Shown here: positions 43,037 through 44,174 of the stretch, piece by piece
How the letters are laid out: each line of letters begins with the position of its first letter
Position numbering within the stretch: the stretch's first letter is position 1
DNA from: Streptomyces melanogenes
GTDB taxonomy: Bacteria; Actinomycetota; Actinomycetes; Streptomycetales; Streptomycetaceae
Length of the DNA: 44,174 bases
NCBI RefSeq assembly: GCF_014649795.1
Contig: NZ_BMTS01000042.1
Span: 1-44,174, forward strand
Direction of reading: 5' to 3'
Program-made: the position numbers and the translations under genes
Notes under the pieces: model-generated
What the model saw: the letters and a program-made list of their open reading frames with translations, nothing else
Databases searched by the model: none
Told to the model about the DNA's origin: nothing

Positions 43037-43453
43037 ATGCAGATAGGAAAGATCGCCGTCTCCGCCGCGATGGCCACCGCAGCCGTTGCCGCCACCGCAC
43101 TCCCGGCGTCGGCCGCCGGGAAGGCGTTCTCCGGGCCGGAGTTCATCGCCGCCACGAAGCTGACCGCTCCGACGACGGTGGAGTTCGCCTACCGGTGCAA
43201 GCCGGGAAAGAAGCGCGAGATCAACGTCGGGCTGTCCGCGATGGTCAACGGCAGGCCCGCCACGGACGCCAACCAGTGGCTGCCGAGCAAGCAGGTCGTG
43301 TGCAACAACAAGACACAGCACGTGACACTGAAGCTGACCAAGTACCAGTTCGGACTGGACCGCAAGATCCAGCCGGGCGAGAAGGCGACGGTGTGGCTGA
43401 TGATCGACGACGGGCCCTACGTCCGGCAGATGCGCAACATGATCGCGCGCTGA
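43037..43453 (+). CDS. Small secreted protein of unknown function
   Basis: A 138-residue exported protein. GAGGGGG lies about seven nt before the ATG at 43037. The signal peptide is MQIGKIAVSAAMATAAVAAT with cleavage after ASA near residue 27. The mature part of about 110 residues is basic and beta-like (TTVEFAYRCKPGKKREINVG, QWLPSKQVVCNNKTQHVTLK) with two cysteines that may pair. I do not recognise the family. It stands alone, followed by an imperfect hairpin. Confidence 0.7.
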   Translation: MQIGKIAVSAAMATAAVAATALPASAAGKAFSGPEFIAATKLTAPTTVEFAYRCKPGKKREINVGLSAMVNGRPATDANQWLPSKQVVCNNKTQHVTLKLTKYQFGLDRKIQPGEKATVWLMIDDGPYVRQMRNMIAR

Positions 43454-43465
43454 CCCGTCGAGTCC

Positions 43466-43496
43466 GGACCCCCGTCCATGACAGGGCGGGGGTTCC
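43466..43496 (+). terminator. Imperfect hairpin after the small secreted gene
   Basis: GGACCCCCG (43466-43474) can pair with CGGGGGTTCC (43487-43496) with one bulged base. Confidence 0.45.
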
Positions 43497-43863
43497 CTGC
43501 CATCCGGTGGTACGGCGGTGCGTCTGAAGGTGCGTCGCCGACACCCGCCTCCTGCGTGTCCGGGCCGCCTTCCTCCGGGACCCCGACACAAGCCCCTCGA
43601 AGCTTGTGGAGAGCCGGGTGCGGTGCCAAGTCGCATGCCCAGTTCGGGAAGCGGCTCCGGGAAACGGGCCGGTCGAAAGACCGGAACCGCGTCCCGGGCC
43701 GACTTCACCACCCTCATCCGGTATCCCGTCGCATCCCATCTGTCCTGTGCCATCGATTCTTGAGCCTGTGCCATCGAAGTTCGGTTGCACGACCGCTTGC
43801 TGCCAGCCGATCCGGCCCGGATTTCCCATGCCGCCAACGTCTGAAAAGGGGCGGGCCGACGGG
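43497..43863. other. Intergenic, no gene seen
   Basis: No frame has a supported start or family. Confidence 0.4.
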
Positions 43864-43905
43864 CATGGTCAAGGGGCCTCGCGACGGCGAGGCCCCTTGA
43901 CCATG
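43864..43905. terminator. Long perfect hairpin
   Basis: A perfect 19-bp stem (43864-43882 with 43887-43905) with the tetraloop GACG. It is far from any intact stop codon upstream and about 180 nt before the LtrA start. Confidence 0.75.
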
Positions 43906-44082
43906 AGGGGAACCGGATGGTTCAACGAGACAGCCGCAAAATGGTTCTGCGCCCACGCAGCCACCTTCTCCGTCGGGCACGGCCGTTTCAGGGGCGTTGG
44001 GCATTGGCCCGCTTGAGCGTTCCGCCTGCTGAGTTCGGCGTGCCCGGTTCATTGCGTCAGGCGCGATACTCACAGTGGGCGG

Positions 44083-44174
44083 GTGAGCGACATGACAGAC
44101 GCCGGGGCGGCCGACGGTACGGGCAGTGGGGCCGAGGAACACCGCGCGGGCTGGTTCGAGTTGTTCTTCGACCT
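44083..44174 (+). CDS. LtrA-family membrane protein, N-terminal start (partial)
   Basis: The last 92 nt open a frame at GTG 44083 (or ATG 44092, in frame). After a short acidic/Gly-rich tail it reads HRAGWFELFFDL, the diagnostic beginning of low temperature requirement A (LtrA) proteins, polytopic membrane proteins of unclear biochemical role. A GATACT box at 44065-44070 could be a -10 element. The gene continues beyond the window. Confidence 0.72.
   Translation, partial: MSDMTDAGAADGTGSGAEEHRAGWFELFFD

Noticed and set aside
1..44174. CRISPR arrays, tRNA/rRNA genes, intact prophage or replication origin
   Set aside because: No regularly spaced repeats, tRNA-like cloverleaf with CCA-type end, phage structural genes or DnaA-box clusters were noticed.

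Overview
The window is high-GC actinobacterial DNA. Codon use, purine-rich ribosome binding sites, GTG/TTG starts and gene families (AfsR-like SARP regulators, secreted RICIN proteins, TipA-like MerR, CU044_5270 proteins, MmyB-type XRE) point to a Streptomyces or close relative. The density of broken genes and decayed insertion sequences resembles a chromosomal arm or genomic-island flank rather than the core. No tRNA, rRNA, CRISPR array or intact transposon was seen.

Layout. 1-2139: tail of a biotin-dependent carboxylase subunit, an XRE/MmyB regulator and a TipA-like MerR regulator. 2501-5623: a repeat-rich promoter followed by two secreted hydrolases that carry RICIN lectin domains (a trypsin-like protease and a BSP-family HExxH protein). 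5900-9800: an isoprenyl diphosphate synthase and a FAD-dependent oxidoreductase, flanked by IS256-like and ISL3-like remnants. 9968-11616: a CsaA-like tRNA-binding protein translationally coupled to a 2OG-Fe dioxygenase, and a 58-residue secreted peptide. 12296-12885: a frameshifted VOC gene and an IS3 fragment. 12901-25109: an AfsR-like SARP divergent from a membrane Ser/Thr kinase with a RICIN ectodomain, an M6 metalloprotease, a small RICIN protein, a broken RICIN gene and a second AfsR-like SARP. 25200-26824: two seven-codon ORFs, a strong hairpin and an MFS exporter. 26825-30182: mostly debris. 30183-33647: an ECF sigma factor coupled to a CU044_5270 protein, and an FtsW/RodA protein whose 5' end duplicates that of the sigma gene. 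34029-36787: two convergent secreted-protein genes. 36788-43453: SUKH, ISAs1, ATP-grasp, AraC and DUF6174 remnants, with an intact MmcQ/YjbR fusion and a small secreted protein among them. The window ends in the start of an LtrA-family gene.

The most notable system is the RICIN/SARP/kinase set. Three GTTGA repeats at exact 11-bp spacing, the hallmark of a SARP operator, precede the RICIN protease (2501-2527). A near-identical promoter lies about 19 kb away on the opposite strand (21613-21545), pointing at the broken RICIN gene, the small RICIN protein and the M6 protease. Related TCAAC pairs lie upstream of the second SARP gene. In S. coelicolor the kinase AfsK phosphorylates the SARP AfsR. 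Here a kinase with an extracellular lectin-like domain sits back to back with a SARP, so the region may encode a carbohydrate- or envelope-sensing circuit that controls secreted lectin-tagged hydrolases. The operators and domains are read directly from the sequence; the signalling order is inference.
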